Shown one piece after another: positions 31,111-41,332 of a DNA stretch of 63,910 nt; position 1 is the stretch's first letter; each line of letters begins with the position of its first letter. A program made the translations under genes and the position numbers. The notes under the pieces are model-generated. The model worked only from the letters and a program-made list of their open reading frames with translations, was not told the DNA's origin and ran no database searches. Origin of the DNA: a virus. The DNA is taken from the IMG/VR virus record IMGVR_UViG_3300038548_000456, positions 1 to 63,910 of that record; one strand, given 5' to 3'.

Positions 31111-31541
31111 TGAGTATACTTCAACTCATCCTGGTTGCTATCAACGGGCTATCAGTGATCGTTAAAAACCCTGCACTGGGAGGAGGTTCAAGTGTTCGGA
31201 TGGATCAAGCTTCTGAATTGTTAGGTTTTTTGGGAGAATTGATCGCTCGGGGCGATGAGGGTCATCAAGAGCTCCAGGAATTTTCGGACATAATCAAAGG
31301 AATGGCTGCTGAAGGTGGAGAACCTAGTCGGGAGGAATGGGCTACACTTCGAGCACGGAGCGATGCTGCTCATGATACGATCCAGGAAGCTGCAACAGCT
31401 GCCGAAGCTGAAGAAGCAGCAGAAGTAGCTGCTCAGAAGATCGCCGTGGAGATAGCAGCGCTAGAAGCGATTCCTGAGGACGAACGTACTGAAGAGCAGC
31501 AAGATCGTCTGGGCGAACTGACAGCGCCTCCGGAGGAGTAA
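31110..31541 (+). CDS. Ala/Glu-rich helical protein
   Basis: 143 aa, start overlapping the lipoprotein stop. Short hydrophobic N-terminus, then charged helices, with an A-x-x-A-A-E-A-E-E-A-A-E repeat region. Possibly an additional lysis or virion accessory. Function unknown. Confidence 0.6.
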   Translation: MSILQLILVAINGLSVIVKNPALGGGSSVRMDQASELLGFLGELIARGDEGHQELQEFSDIIKGMAAEGGEPSREEWATLRARSDAAHDTIQEAATAAEAEEAAEVAAQKIAVEIAALEAIPEDERTEEQQDRLGELTAPPEE

Positions 31542-31545
31542 TACA

Positions 31546-32193
31546 ATGCCCACCGCAATGACATTTACATCGCTGCAGACCGATCTGCGCCAGTACCTGG
31601 AGCGTGGCACTTCGGTGGACACTACAGTCTTTGAGCAATTGCCCCGTTTGATTAATCTGGCGGAGCGGGACATTGCTCGCACTCTGAAAATTCAAGGGTT
31701 CATCAATGTTGTGACTAGTGTGATGGCTGCTGGTACATCTGTGTATGCAAAGCCTGATCGCTGGCGCGATACTATTAGTATCAATCGAGCAACTGTTCCT
31801 GGAGGAAATATAAGAGATTTTGTTTTTCCTCGATCTTATGAATACTGCCGAATCTTCCACCCAGATTCTACCGTTCAAGCTGCTCCAGAATTCTATGCGG
31901 ACTATGACTATGAGAATTGGTTGATTGTTCCGACTCCGGATGCGGCTTATGAATTCGAGGTGGTTTATTATCAACTGTTGCCTTTATTAGATGACAGCAA
32001 TCAAACTAATTGGCTGACTGATCACGCACCGAACACACTTTTACATGGTGCTTTACTACAATCCACTCGCTTCTTGAAGAATGATGAAAGGATCCCAGTT
32101 TGGCAACAAAATTACGATACTGATATGCAGAAACTAAATGGTGAGGATCTGCAAAAGATCATCGATAGAACCACCTCAAGACAGGAGGCATAG
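31546..32193 (+). CDS. Head-tail adaptor protein
   Basis: 215 aa. Matches the adaptor protein seen in many podophages: M-T-F-T-S-L-Q-T-D-L, L-P-R-L-I-N-L-A-E-R-D-I-A-R, then W-R-D-T-I-S-I-N and Y-E-F-E-V-V-Y-Y-Q-L-L-P. Assigned from this pattern plus location beside the gp10-like tail gene. Builds the collar below the portal. Confidence 0.7.
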   Translation: MPTAMTFTSLQTDLRQYLERGTSVDTTVFEQLPRLINLAERDIARTLKIQGFINVVTSVMAAGTSVYAKPDRWRDTISINRATVPGGNIRDFVFPRSYEYCRIFHPDSTVQAAPEFYADYDYENWLIVPTPDAAYEFEVVYYQLLPLLDDSNQTNWLTDHAPNTLLHGALLQSTRFLKNDERIPVWQQNYDTDMQKLNGEDLQKIIDRTTSRQEA

Positions 32194-32197
32194 AGCC

Positions 32198-33859
32198 ATG
32201 TTTACAGCAGTATTTGGGGGAGCAGTTATTTACCCAGCAGGTCAAAGTTATCTATCTCTGACTTTCTCGGTTAATCAAACTCTTGCATGGCCGATTGAGC
32301 AGCAAGTCGGGGGTAATGTAGTCTCCAGTATCATGGATCTTAATGCTACTGCTTCAAGTCTTACTGTTTCAATTCCTGATGCAAGACAAGTTTCAAATGG
32401 CATTCAATCAGTCTTTAACAACGTTGGAGCTAATTCGATAGACATCCTTGATAGTACTGGAGGAGTCATCGTTTCTGTGGCAGCAGGGGTTGCTCAACTT
32501 GTCTACCTGAGAGATAACAGTACAGCAGCAGGACTCTGGAGGATTTTTCAACTGGGAGCTGGAACTTCAACTGCGGATGCTGCATCTTTAGTAGGAGCTG
32601 GACTTCAAGCTAATGGTTCTACTCTCGAGCAAATTGTTGCACCATCTTCAACAGCTGTCACTCCCATAACTTGGGTAACAGCAGATCGAGCAACCTTAAC
32701 AATCTGGACAGGTGGAGCGGGAGTTCTTAATCTTCCTAGCCCTGGAACAGTTGGATCAAATTGGTTCGCAATGATTCGCAATAGCGGAACAGGTGAACTG
32801 ACGATAACTCCTCCTTCAGGGACTATAGACGGTGCTGCCACTTTAGGATTATCTCAGACCAATTCAGCAGTTATCATTACGGATGGAACAAACTTTTTCA
32901 CAGTAGGTCTTGGTCAAAGTGCTACATTTGAGTTTGACTTTGTTTCAATTGATATCGCCGGCTCGGGCGATTTCACTCTCTCCGGTACTCAGTTAAATCG
33001 GATTTCCTATAATTTTACGGGAGTACTTACTGCCAATAGGACAATCATCGTTCCGGCTACTACACAACAATACTGGCTCGATAACTCGACTACCGGAGCT
33101 TTTTCTTTATTCGCCAAGGTAACTGGTGGATCCACCATTGAAATCCCGCAAGGTGGAAGTATTATTGCTTATTCAAATGGCACAGAACTTATTGATGCAA
33201 CTACGGGAAAGGCATCAGCTGATATTACTCTAATTGCTGGCAATGGAATTGACCCGGCAGGCTTAGGTGATCTTTCAGCTAATCGAACCATCGCTACTCT
33301 ATCAGCAACAGAGAGCGTAGAAGGAACAGCTGAGATTGCTACACAGGCTGAGACTGATGCAGGAACTAATGATGTCACTATTGTCACTCCTCTGAAACTG
33401 GCTACGAATTTGATTGGGGTACTATCTGTTACGAAGATCAAAACAGGGGATACCTCTCGAAATACTGATATTGTCTTATCTGATGATCCTCAGCTTCTTG
33501 GATGGATTTTAGAGGATGATACTCGGTATCTGATTGAAGGTTTTATTGCCTATGTACAAGATGTCGGTAATTTTCAAATGGCGCTTCAGTTCTCTGATGC
33601 ACCACAGGATGCGCTCCTTGATTTTGAAGCTATGGATTCTACAGGAGCAAACATATCTGAGCATACACCAGACGCTACTTCAGCGATGACTATAATTGCA
33701 ATAGTTGATGCAGCAGATGCTGGGATAAACCTGAAGGGGTACATAAGATCAAACGCTGGAACCGGAGGCACGATGGACTTCCAATGGGCGCAGCAAACAT
33801 CTGACGCAAATGATACTACGGTCAAAGAAGGTTCGTGGATAAGGCTTACGAAATCATGA
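32198..33859 (+). CDS. Tail fibre-like protein
   Basis: 553 aa from the ATG at 32198. The 20-residue extension to 32138 lies within the upstream gene. N-terminal adaptor, then repeated shaft elements (L-T-A-N-R-T-I, L-S-A-N-R-T-I) and a C-terminal domain with many Asp/Thr. Thr/Ala/Gly-rich and beta-type overall. Probably a receptor-binding fibre or head fibre. Confidence 0.7.
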   Translation: MFTAVFGGAVIYPAGQSYLSLTFSVNQTLAWPIEQQVGGNVVSSIMDLNATASSLTVSIPDARQVSNGIQSVFNNVGANSIDILDSTGGVIVSVAAGVAQLVYLRDNSTAAGLWRIFQLGAGTSTADAASLVGAGLQANGSTLEQIVAPSSTAVTPITWVTADRATLTIWTGGAGVLNLPSPGTVGSNWFAMIRNSGTGELTITPPSGTIDGAATLGLSQTNSAVIITDGTNFFTVGLGQSATFEFDFVSIDIAGSGDFTLSGTQLNRISYNFTGVLTANRTIIVPATTQQYWLDNSTTGAFSLFAKVTGGSTIEIPQGGSIIAYSNGTELIDATTGKASADITLIAGNGIDPAGLGDLSANRTIATLSATESVEGTAEIATQAETDAGTNDVTIVTPLKLATNLIGVLSVTKIKTGDTSRNTDIVLSDDPQLLGWILEDDTRYLIEGFIAYVQDVGNFQMALQFSDAPQDALLDFEAMDSTGANISEHTPDATSAMTIIAIVDAADAGINLKGYIRSNAGTGGTMDFQWAQQTSDANDTTVKEGSWIRLTKS

Positions 33860-35367
33860 GCGAACTCCCTGTCAAAATACAATCTGCTCCTGGTATCAAA
33901 AGGGATGGCACACGTCTTGAAGGAGACAATTATGTTGACGGACAGTGGTGTCGATTCCAGCGTGGAAGACCTCGCAAGATAGGAGGTTATTCTTCTACCA
34001 CTAATGTCATCCCTGAGTTAGCCAGAGGAATGGGCGCTTTTTCTGAAGACGGTCAGAACTTTGTTCATATTGGACAAGAGTCGAGTTTGCAACAGGCTGT
34101 TATTAATAACAGCACTGGCAATCTGTCTATCTTAAATGATCGATCTCCCGGAGGACTTGTAAATAGCGTAAACAACTTGTGGCAATTCGATGTTTTCTTT
34201 GATCAGGTAACTCCATCCAATCAATTGATTGCTCACGCAGGTCAGAATCTTACAGACATCGATAGCTCGGTTGCTACTGAAGTTTTCTTTGGTCCCCCTT
34301 CTGCAGCAACAGTTCTGGCAGGCACAGGAAAATCAGTTAGTGGAGGAGTAATTGCATTAGGTCCCTTCTTATTCGTTTACGGAAGTGACGGATTGATCAG
34401 CTATAGTACTGTGAATGATCCTCAGGGGGTTTATACTGATGCTTTCATTACTCCTCAAAAAGTTGTTAAAGGACTTCCACTGCGAGGAGCTGGTCAAGGC
34501 CCCGCTGGTTTATTCTGGTCACTCGATTCTCTGGTGCGTGCAACCTTTACTGGGGGAGCTACAGTTTGGAATTTTGATACTTTAACTTCTGAGACTTCAA
34601 TTCTCTCCTCTCAGGGAGTTATTGAATATGATGGAATCTATTATTGGGCTGGAGTAGATAGATTCTTAATGTTCAATGGTGTTGTTCGAGATTTGCCCAA
34701 TCCTATGAACGTCAATCATTTCTTTGATAATTTAAACTTCGCTCAGAGGCAGAAAGTCTTTGCTTACAAAGTTCCTCGGTTTGGGGAGATCTGGTGGTGT
34801 TATCCCCGTGACAATGCAACTGAGTGTACACACGCGGTTATTTACAATGTGATTGAACAGACCTGGTATGATACCGAGCTTCCTGATGAAGGTAGGACAG
34901 CGGGTATCTTCGCTAAGGTATACAATAAACCCTTCCTGGTAGACAACACGGTTAGTTCATCGTCTGGGTTTACGCTATGGCAACATGAGACCGGAACTGA
35001 TAAACTAGTAGGAAGCACAGCTAATGCCGTTGCTTCATTTTTCGAGACAGCGGAGATCTCAATGCTGACCGCTGAGCAATCAATGAGTAAATCTTTACAT
35101 GTTGCTAGGATAGAACCTGATTTTGTACAAACTGGAGATATGACGGTTATAGTAAGAGGAAGAGTCAATGCACGAGCTCCGATTCTTGATGGAGAAACAT
35201 TTACTTTCAATGATGATGCTACAACTGGAGATGAGGAAACTGTAAAGCTTAAAGAAGTGAAACGATTGATGAGCTTTAGATTTGAATCTAATGTGGCTGG
35301 AGGAGACTATGAGTTTGGAGAAACTTTTGCTCATATCGAACCCGCGGATGGAAGGGTTGAATCGTGA
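33856..35367 (+). CDS. Tail stabilisation protein, P22 gp10-like
   Basis: 503 aa from the ATG at 33856 (ATGA overlap). N-terminus P-V-K-I-Q-S-A-P-G-I-K-R-D-G-T, then Y-V-D-G-Q-W-C-R-F-Q-R-G-R-P-R-K-I-G-G-Y; this pair of motifs is typical of the gp10 packaged-DNA stabilisation family. The rest is a beta-propeller-like run of strands. Seals the portal and joins it to the needle or fibres. Confidence 0.8.
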   Translation: MSELPVKIQSAPGIKRDGTRLEGDNYVDGQWCRFQRGRPRKIGGYSSTTNVIPELARGMGAFSEDGQNFVHIGQESSLQQAVINNSTGNLSILNDRSPGGLVNSVNNLWQFDVFFDQVTPSNQLIAHAGQNLTDIDSSVATEVFFGPPSAATVLAGTGKSVSGGVIALGPFLFVYGSDGLISYSTVNDPQGVYTDAFITPQKVVKGLPLRGAGQGPAGLFWSLDSLVRATFTGGATVWNFDTLTSETSILSSQGVIEYDGIYYWAGVDRFLMFNGVVRDLPNPMNVNHFFDNLNFAQRQKVFAYKVPRFGEIWWCYPRDNATECTHAVIYNVIEQTWYDTELPDEGRTAGIFAKVYNKPFLVDNTVSSSSGFTLWQHETGTDKLVGSTANAVASFFETAEISMLTAEQSMSKSLHVARIEPDFVQTGDMTVIVRGRVNARAPILDGETFTFNDDATTGDEETVKLKEVKRLMSFRFESNVAGGDYEFGETFAHIEPADGRVES

Positions 35368-35600
35368 ACATCGATCCTCGAGGAATGACAGTTATAGAAT
35401 GGTCTGATAGAATGGCATTGCCATTAAGCACAATGACACTTATCGAACGGTTGGATGATCCAGAGGAATGGCAAGACTGGGCAAGTAACATTTTAGATAC
35501 ACCGAATTTGGAAGGACAGAACGCACCTAATCCTTATCAGTTTGATGATTGGATGGAATGGGCGATGAGATTTAATCAAGCAGTGGATCTACCTGGATGA
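35364..35600 (+). CDS. Small acidic tail-region protein, GTG start
   Basis: 78 aa. GTG overlaps the preceding TGA. Trp- and Asp-rich (DDPEEWQDWASNI, FDDWMEWAMRF). Probably a virion accessory. Function unknown. Confidence 0.65.
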   Translation: MNIDPRGMTVIEWSDRMALPLSTMTLIERLDDPEEWQDWASNILDTPNLEGQNAPNPYQFDDWMEWAMRFNQAVDLPG

Positions 35601-35863
35601 CAATACGAACAGGACAAGTGACAGTAACTGATTCTACGGGTGAAATTTTTACACCTGTAGCAAACTCTGTGGTAAGGATTAAAAACCTTGGAGTAAGTAC
35701 GAACAAAGTTTTCATAGGGCCATCAGGTGTCACTATCTCGAATGGCTATTCTCCTGAAGAGGCCGGTTTTCCGGAGTACGAGATGGCGATAACTATTAGC
35801 ACAGCTATACACGGAGTCACTCAAACTGGGTCTCGGGTTGTGGAATGGATAGAAATTACTTAG
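35597..35863 (+). CDS. Small beta-rich virion-module protein
   Basis: 88 aa, start overlapping the preceding stop. Beta-type (TVTDSTGEIFTPVANSVVRIKNLG), like small capsid or tail decoration proteins. Function unknown. Confidence 0.65.
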   Translation: MTIRTGQVTVTDSTGEIFTPVANSVVRIKNLGVSTNKVFIGPSGVTISNGYSPEEAGFPEYEMAITISTAIHGVTQTGSRVVEWIEIT

Positions 35864-35872
35864 GATGATGAT

Positions 35873-37735
35873 ATGAGTGGGTTAGGATATGCAAAGGGCG
35901 GAGAAATAAGAACTCCTCAAGAATTCTTCGCAGGGATGGAAGAGATCACTTCGGTTCCCGGCGGATCAGAGATGTTGATGAGTGCATTGGCTGAGCAAAT
36001 GACTGGTAAGAAACAATCTGGAGTCAAGAATCTTCGATTGTACAAGATGGGAGGTTCTGTCAATTATGCTGAAGGTGGCTTAGCAGCGGCAGAAGAAGTC
36101 CGAGGCATGGGGCGAGGAGATGATGAGATCTTACTTCATGTCTCTCCTGAAGAATATGAAGCTCTTACTGGAATGTGGGGAGAGCCAGATATTAATCCCA
36201 ACACAGGAATGCCTGAGTATGGTTTTCTGTCTAAACTTTGGAAGAAAGTCAAAGGAGTTGTAAAGAAGATTGTCAAGAGTCCCATCTTTCAATTTATAGC
36301 TCCAATTGCTTTGAATGCCTTCATCCCTGGAGCAGGATCAGCTCTAGGTGGTGCTCTAGGTCTTGGAGGAAAAGCTGCCACAGTAGTTGGTAATACTCTT
36401 ATTCGCTCAGGAATCGGCGCAGCAGGAGGAGGTAAAGAAGGCGCTCTCTCTGGTGCAATTTCAGGACTAACTGGAGGAGGAGCAGGATTAAGCCTTGGAA
36501 AGACTCTAGGATTAACAGGTCGAGCTGCTGAAATGGCTGGCAATGCGCTTATCGGAGGAGCAGGTGGGACGATAGGTGGAGGAGGCTTCGCTCAAGGTGC
36601 TCTCGGAAACGTAATAAACGCCGAAGCGATGAGAGCTTTACAACCTCTTGAGACAGGGATCGGAAAAGGCCTGAAGAACATCTTCGCTCCTGGCACTGGA
36701 GGGATGAGCATGGTAACCTCTGGAACTGGAGAGATGAGTCCTGTAGGACAACCTGACATCTTTGGAGGAACTCCAGGTGGTGCTATTGACATGTCTCCCA
36801 TTCCGGGGTCAGGGGCACTAACTCAATTAGGAACTCCCACCTCCGGTAACTTTCTCACCCGAGGTTGGGATTGGCTAAAAGAAAACCCTGAATTGGCTTT
36901 GGCAGGAGCAGGAGTATTAGGAAGCCTAAGAGGAAGTGGTGAACCTGATGGTCCTCCCGCAGGTGGAGGAGGAGATTTTGGAGGACCTATTCCTGAGTAT
37001 GCTTTAGATCGAACTCGACAGACCATGGATCCTAATGCCTATTATACTTATGGACAAACTGGATCAGAACAACCAGGTGAGTTTCAATTCTGGGGAAATA
37101 ACACCGCAGGAACGCCAACAGCCCCTCCAACTTCAGGAGGAGGCGCGGATCTGTCTCAAGAAGATCTTCAGTCTATGATGGCTCGACTGTCATCGATGAG
37201 TGGAGGCTTCGCAGAGGGAGGTCACTCCAAGGGCGGAGGATCAGGACGTGATGATACCATTGAAGCATTACTATCTGACGGCGAATATGTAATGGATGCT
37301 GAGACTGTCTCTTTATTAGGAGACGGTAGTAATGATCATGGAGCAGCACGTCTTGACGAAATGAGAGAAGCACTGCGCAAGCATAAAGGAAAAGGTCTTG
37401 CGCGAGGAAAGTTCTCGGCAGACGCTAAACGTCCACTAGATTATATGGAAGGAGGTAGAGCTGCTTATGCTGGAGGAGGCAAGGTTAGACAATTAAAGAA
37501 GATGGCAAGAAAGATGGATAGAATGTTAGCAGAAGAAGTTCCAGATAAAGAGATCCGAGAAATACAAGCAGCTATGAATAGACTTCAGAGAGGATCAGTC
37601 AAGAGGGCTTTGGATGCCGTCAATTCTGGGGAAGATGCAGCAAGTGCCTTTCGAGAGAAGAAAGCTCGGGGCGGTAGAGTAAAAAATCAAATGTTAGCAA
37701 GGCGAATGAGAGTGCTCGCTAGAGGAGAAACATAA
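35873..37735 (+). CDS. Internal virion protein with glycine-zipper membrane segment and Gly-Gly motifs
   Basis: 620 aa. The motif appears near residue 5 (G-Y-A-K-G-G-E-I) and at 64-72 (N-Y-A-E-G-G-L-A-A), then at about 37204 (G-F-A-E-G-G-H), 37442 (Y-M-E-G-G-R) and 37462 (Y-A-G-G-G-K-V). Residues about 140-260 are Gly/Ala-rich with G-x3-G spacing and hydrophobic positions, suited to inserting into a membrane. The C-terminus is basic and helical. Probably ejected with DNA, like T7 and P22 ejection proteins. Confidence 0.65.
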   Translation: MSGLGYAKGGEIRTPQEFFAGMEEITSVPGGSEMLMSALAEQMTGKKQSGVKNLRLYKMGGSVNYAEGGLAAAEEVRGMGRGDDEILLHVSPEEYEALTGMWGEPDINPNTGMPEYGFLSKLWKKVKGVVKKIVKSPIFQFIAPIALNAFIPGAGSALGGALGLGGKAATVVGNTLIRSGIGAAGGGKEGALSGAISGLTGGGAGLSLGKTLGLTGRAAEMAGNALIGGAGGTIGGGGFAQGALGNVINAEAMRALQPLETGIGKGLKNIFAPGTGGMSMVTSGTGEMSPVGQPDIFGGTPGGAIDMSPIPGSGALTQLGTPTSGNFLTRGWDWLKENPELALAGAGVLGSLRGSGEPDGPPAGGGGDFGGPIPEYALDRTRQTMDPNAYYTYGQTGSEQPGEFQFWGNNTAGTPTAPPTSGGGADLSQEDLQSMMARLSSMSGGFAEGGHSKGGGSGRDDTIEALLSDGEYVMDAETVSLLGDGSNDHGAARLDEMREALRKHKGKGLARGKFSADAKRPLDYMEGGRAAYAGGGKVRQLKKMARKMDRMLAEEVPDKEIREIQAAMNRLQRGSVKRALDAVNSGEDAASAFREKKARGGRVKNQMLARRMRVLARGET

Positions 37736-38622
37736 TGCCAGGTGTACTAGACTTTCTGTTTGAAGGCAGGCCACCCTCTTCCGTTACGACTTACGGAGAA
37801 ACAGTCGAGAACATTCCAAAGTGGCTGTCTGATTATACGCAGGGACTGATTGGACGTGCTAATGTCATAGCAGCTGAGCCCTATCAAGAGTATGGAGGTC
37901 CTCGCATATCGGGATGGGCTCCTGAGCAGCTTGAAGCCTTTGAATCAGGGCGGGAGAATATTGGAGCCTGGCAGCCGGGGATAGAAACTGCTGGGGGATT
38001 GACTCAAGCGGGAGCGGCCTCATTCCCTGGTCAGGTTGGAGAGTACATGGATCCATACATCGGAAATGTACTGGATCGACAAGCTGAGCTTTCTCAAAGA
38101 CAACTCACAGAACAATTCATTCCTGAGCTTCAAAGTGCTTTTGTTGGATCTGGCTCATTCGGTGGTGATCGAATGATGGATCTTGGTATTCGAGGAACTC
38201 GAGATATTGCTGAGGGATTACAAGGACAACAACTTGGAGCTCTATCTCAGGCATACGGACAAGCCGGACAATTGTTTCAACAAGACAGAGCTCGCGAATT
38301 GGCAGGGGGACAACAGATGGGAGCTCTTGCAGAGGCAGAACAAGCAATGCTGGGAAGAGATGTCGCAGGACTCGAAGCAATTGGGGCACAACAGAGAGGC
38401 ATGGGCCAACAGAGTCTGGATCTGGCTTATCAAGACTTTCAACAACAGCGTGACTATCCACGATCACAAGTTGATTGGATGTCAAATATTGTTCGAGGTC
38501 TTCCAAGCTCGACTCAGACAACTACTTCTCAGACCGGACCGGCAGATATTTATGGTCCCTCTCCGCTATCTCAGATAGCCTCATTGTACTCAACTTACCG
38601 CGGTCTACAACCGGGAGAATAA
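37735..38622 (+). CDS. Internal virion protein, Gln-rich helical
   Basis: 295 aa, TAATG overlap. Conserved-looking Y-M-D-P-Y-I-G-N-V-L-D, then G-S-F-G-G-D-R and repeated Gln/Ala/Leu helices, a pattern seen beside ejection proteins in podophages. Lacks the Gly-Gly motif of its neighbours. Function by context. Confidence 0.65.
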   Translation: MPGVLDFLFEGRPPSSVTTYGETVENIPKWLSDYTQGLIGRANVIAAEPYQEYGGPRISGWAPEQLEAFESGRENIGAWQPGIETAGGLTQAGAASFPGQVGEYMDPYIGNVLDRQAELSQRQLTEQFIPELQSAFVGSGSFGGDRMMDLGIRGTRDIAEGLQGQQLGALSQAYGQAGQLFQQDRARELAGGQQMGALAEAEQAMLGRDVAGLEAIGAQQRGMGQQSLDLAYQDFQQQRDYPRSQVDWMSNIVRGLPSSTQTTTSQTGPADIYGPSPLSQIASLYSTYRGLQPGE

Positions 38623-38623
38623 G

Positions 38624-41332
38624 ATGGCAGGTTATCAAGAAGGCGGCTTAGCTGCGGCAATCGGCGCTCCTGATGAAGAAGAGGAAGAAACTCAGGTAAA
38701 CCAGATTCAACAGCTTCAGGCTGGACAACAAGGCTTCGATGTTGAAGAGTTTATAGGAAGATATGAAGAAACAGCTGAGCAATCCCGTCAAGCTCTTAGA
38801 GATGCTCGAGAGAAAGTTTTAGCAAGAGAGTATGATCCTCGTCAGATGTGGTTGGCTGCGGCTGCTGCGTTTGGTAAACCTACTCGGACGGGACAGTTTG
38901 GAGAAACTCTGGGTAATCTAGCTGGAGCCTTACAACCTGAGTTCGCAGCTCGAGATGAGTTCGGTCGAGCAAAAGAAGAACAAATCCTAAGTCTTGATCA
39001 AGCTCTTTCAGGAGTCGATCGAGGTATGCTGGGTAGCGAACTCAAGTTAAGACAACTACAAGAGTCTCAAAGACTATCCAGACAAGAGTTAGACTTCAAG
39101 CTGCAAGAACGTCGTGACAAGGAGATGAAGCAGAATCTAACTCACGAAGCAGGTATGCGGAAAGAATTCAACACTCTCCTGAAAGATTATGAGAAAGTCT
39201 CTGATGCTTATGGACGAGTTCAGTCTGCTGCGAAAAATCCCTCTGCTGCTGGCGATCTGGCAATGATCTTCAACTTTATGAAAATGTTGGATCCAGGTTC
39301 CACAGTACGAGAAGGCGAATTTGCAACTGCTGCCGCAACAGCCGGTGTCCCTGGTCGAATCGTAACTCTCTATAATAACATGTTAAGAGGTGAACGATTG
39401 AATCCAGAGCAACGGCTTGACTTCTTGAATCAGGCTGTAGGCTTATATGGAACTGCCAAAGAAGGAGCTCAACTCAAAGCAGATGCATACAGAGCTCTAG
39501 CCATTCGTAATGAATTGGATCCTGAGGACATCACAGCAGTTTTTGACAATGCTTACAATAGATTTGATGCCCCATCGCAAAAGATCATGGTTAATATGCC
39601 TGATGGAGGAAGCTTCGAAGTATCCCAGAGTCTCGTGGATGCAGGCGACAAGAAAGAAATTGTTCGTCTTTATGAAGAGCACAAACAGAAACAAGGTTTT
39701 GCTGAGGGAGGGAAGGTTAAAAAGAAATTCCAAGAGGGAGGCACTGTCAACTTTGATGAGATTGAAGACGAGACTCTCGATCTGGAAGAGATTGGAGTTG
39801 AAGAGGAAGATATCGATATTGAACAAATTCTTCAATCACTGGGAGGAGCAGCAGCAGGTGCGGCAGTAGGTCCTTTAGCTATATCGGCTGAGCAGAGATT
39901 AGCTGAGATGGCACAGCCTCAACTTACTTCAGGAAGACCAGCTGAGCGAAAGATTGTCGAAGCTATGGAGATGAGCGGTACAGATCCTGCTACTGTAATG
40001 CAAGATGTTCGTCGTGGGCAACGACTTGGAGTTCCTGAGACACCTCTGGACGTTGGAGGTAGAATGACTCGAGTGCTGGGTGAGAAAGCTTTGATTGCTG
40101 GAGGACCAGAAGCAGAACAAGTCTTGTCTGAGCTAGGAGAGCGGCATGAAGGAAGTCGAGCTCGAGTAGAGGAACAAGTTAGTCGGAGATTCAAGACACC
40201 TGAGTATTTTGCTACTGAGGATAAACTTACCGAGAGACTTTATGAAAGAGCTAGACCCGCTTATGAGAAAGCCTGGTCTGAGAATCCAGCTCTTGATCAT
40301 CCTCCTTTCTGGAAGAAGATGGTTGACAATAAGTATGGTGAGCAGGCTGTTCACATGGCTCTCGACTTTATGGACGACATTGAACAAGAGCCTATCGGTA
40401 AGAAGAACATCGCAGGTTGGGTAGAACGTCCTAGCTTGAAATTCTTAGATCAAGTGAAGCGAGGGTTTGATCAACTCATTCGTAAGGAAGAGAACATGGG
40501 AGCCACTCCTCTTGGTCGACATCTTCGAGGAATGAGAAAGACTCTCGTGACTTGGTTAGATGATCCTAAGAACACTACTCCTGCTTATTCAGCTGCTCGA
40601 AAGCAATACAAAGGAGATCTAGAAATTCTCGAGGCTTTGGACACTGGTCGAAAACAGTATCTGAGGATGCCAACAGAAGAAGCGAAGCGTATGCTTCAAG
40701 GAATGCCCTGGGCAGAGAAGAACGCGCTGCGTGCTGGCGTTACTCAGCGTCTGTATGAGCAGCTAGATACTCCTACTTCAGATATCAATGCAGCTAGGAA
40801 AATCTTGGGCTCTCCAGGCGTCTCAGATAAACTGGCGTTATTGTTCGACAAGCCGAAAGATTTTGAAGTATTCAAAGCAGCTCTGCGTCGGGAGATGGAA
40901 CTCTTCCAAGAAGGTAAGAAGACACTTGGTCGAGCAGAACGAGGTCGAACCTCTCGAATGACTAAGGAGCTGACGTCTCAAGATGAATTCACTCCTGGTG
41001 CTGTACTAAAAACAGCGAGGGCTATTCGACCAGTTGAATGGTTCATGAAGTTCATTGACAGAAAAGACTTTAGACTAAGTGCTACAGAAGCTGATGAGAT
41101 TATCAAGATTCTGAACGAGGGGGACAATGCAGAACTTCAGAAGTTAGAACAGAGACTTACTCAGGTTGCTGCTTCTCGTAAACGTAAAGCTGCTCCAATT
41201 AGAAAGAAAGGCAGAGCTGCAGCAGCTGGTGCATTACTCGGAGGAATCGGTACATTCTTAATGACTGGAGAGGATGAAGAAGAAGAGATTAACATGGAAG
41301 AGATCGGTCAACTGCTCGAGGGACAGCAGTAA
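38624..41332 (+). CDS. Large internal virion (ejection) protein
   Basis: 902 aa. Motif at the extreme N-terminus (M-A-G-Y-Q-E-G-G-L-A-A-A) and a double copy at about residues 357-372 (G-F-A-E-G-G-K-V and K-F-Q-E-G-G-T-V). Residues about 205-270 contain M-I-F-N-F-M-K-M-L-D-P-G-S-T-V-R-E-G-E-F, a block shared by large podophage internal proteins. The second half is long, helical and charged, and ends with a Gly/Ala hydrophobic segment (AAAGALLGGIGTFLM). Likely forms part of the DNA ejection conduit. Confidence 0.7.
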   Translation: MAGYQEGGLAAAIGAPDEEEEETQVNQIQQLQAGQQGFDVEEFIGRYEETAEQSRQALRDAREKVLAREYDPRQMWLAAAAAFGKPTRTGQFGETLGNLAGALQPEFAARDEFGRAKEEQILSLDQALSGVDRGMLGSELKLRQLQESQRLSRQELDFKLQERRDKEMKQNLTHEAGMRKEFNTLLKDYEKVSDAYGRVQSAAKNPSAAGDLAMIFNFMKMLDPGSTVREGEFATAAATAGVPGRIVTLYNNMLRGERLNPEQRLDFLNQAVGLYGTAKEGAQLKADAYRALAIRNELDPEDITAVFDNAYNRFDAPSQKIMVNMPDGGSFEVSQSLVDAGDKKEIVRLYEEHKQKQGFAEGGKVKKKFQEGGTVNFDEIEDETLDLEEIGVEEEDIDIEQILQSLGGAAAGAAVGPLAISAEQRLAEMAQPQLTSGRPAERKIVEAMEMSGTDPATVMQDVRRGQRLGVPETPLDVGGRMTRVLGEKALIAGGPEAEQVLSELGERHEGSRARVEEQVSRRFKTPEYFATEDKLTERLYERARPAYEKAWSENPALDHPPFWKKMVDNKYGEQAVHMALDFMDDIEQEPIGKKNIAGWVERPSLKFLDQVKRGFDQLIRKEENMGATPLGRHLRGMRKTLVTWLDDPKNTTPAYSAARKQYKGDLEILEALDTGRKQYLRMPTEEAKRMLQGMPWAEKNALRAGVTQRLYEQLDTPTSDINAARKILGSPGVSDKLALLFDKPKDFEVFKAALRREMELFQEGKKTLGRAERGRTSRMTKELTSQDEFTPGAVLKTARAIRPVEWFMKFIDRKDFRLSATEADEIIKILNEGDNAELQKLEQRLTQVAASRKRKAAPIRKKGRAAAAGALLGGIGTFLMTGEDEEEEINMEEIGQLLEGQQ

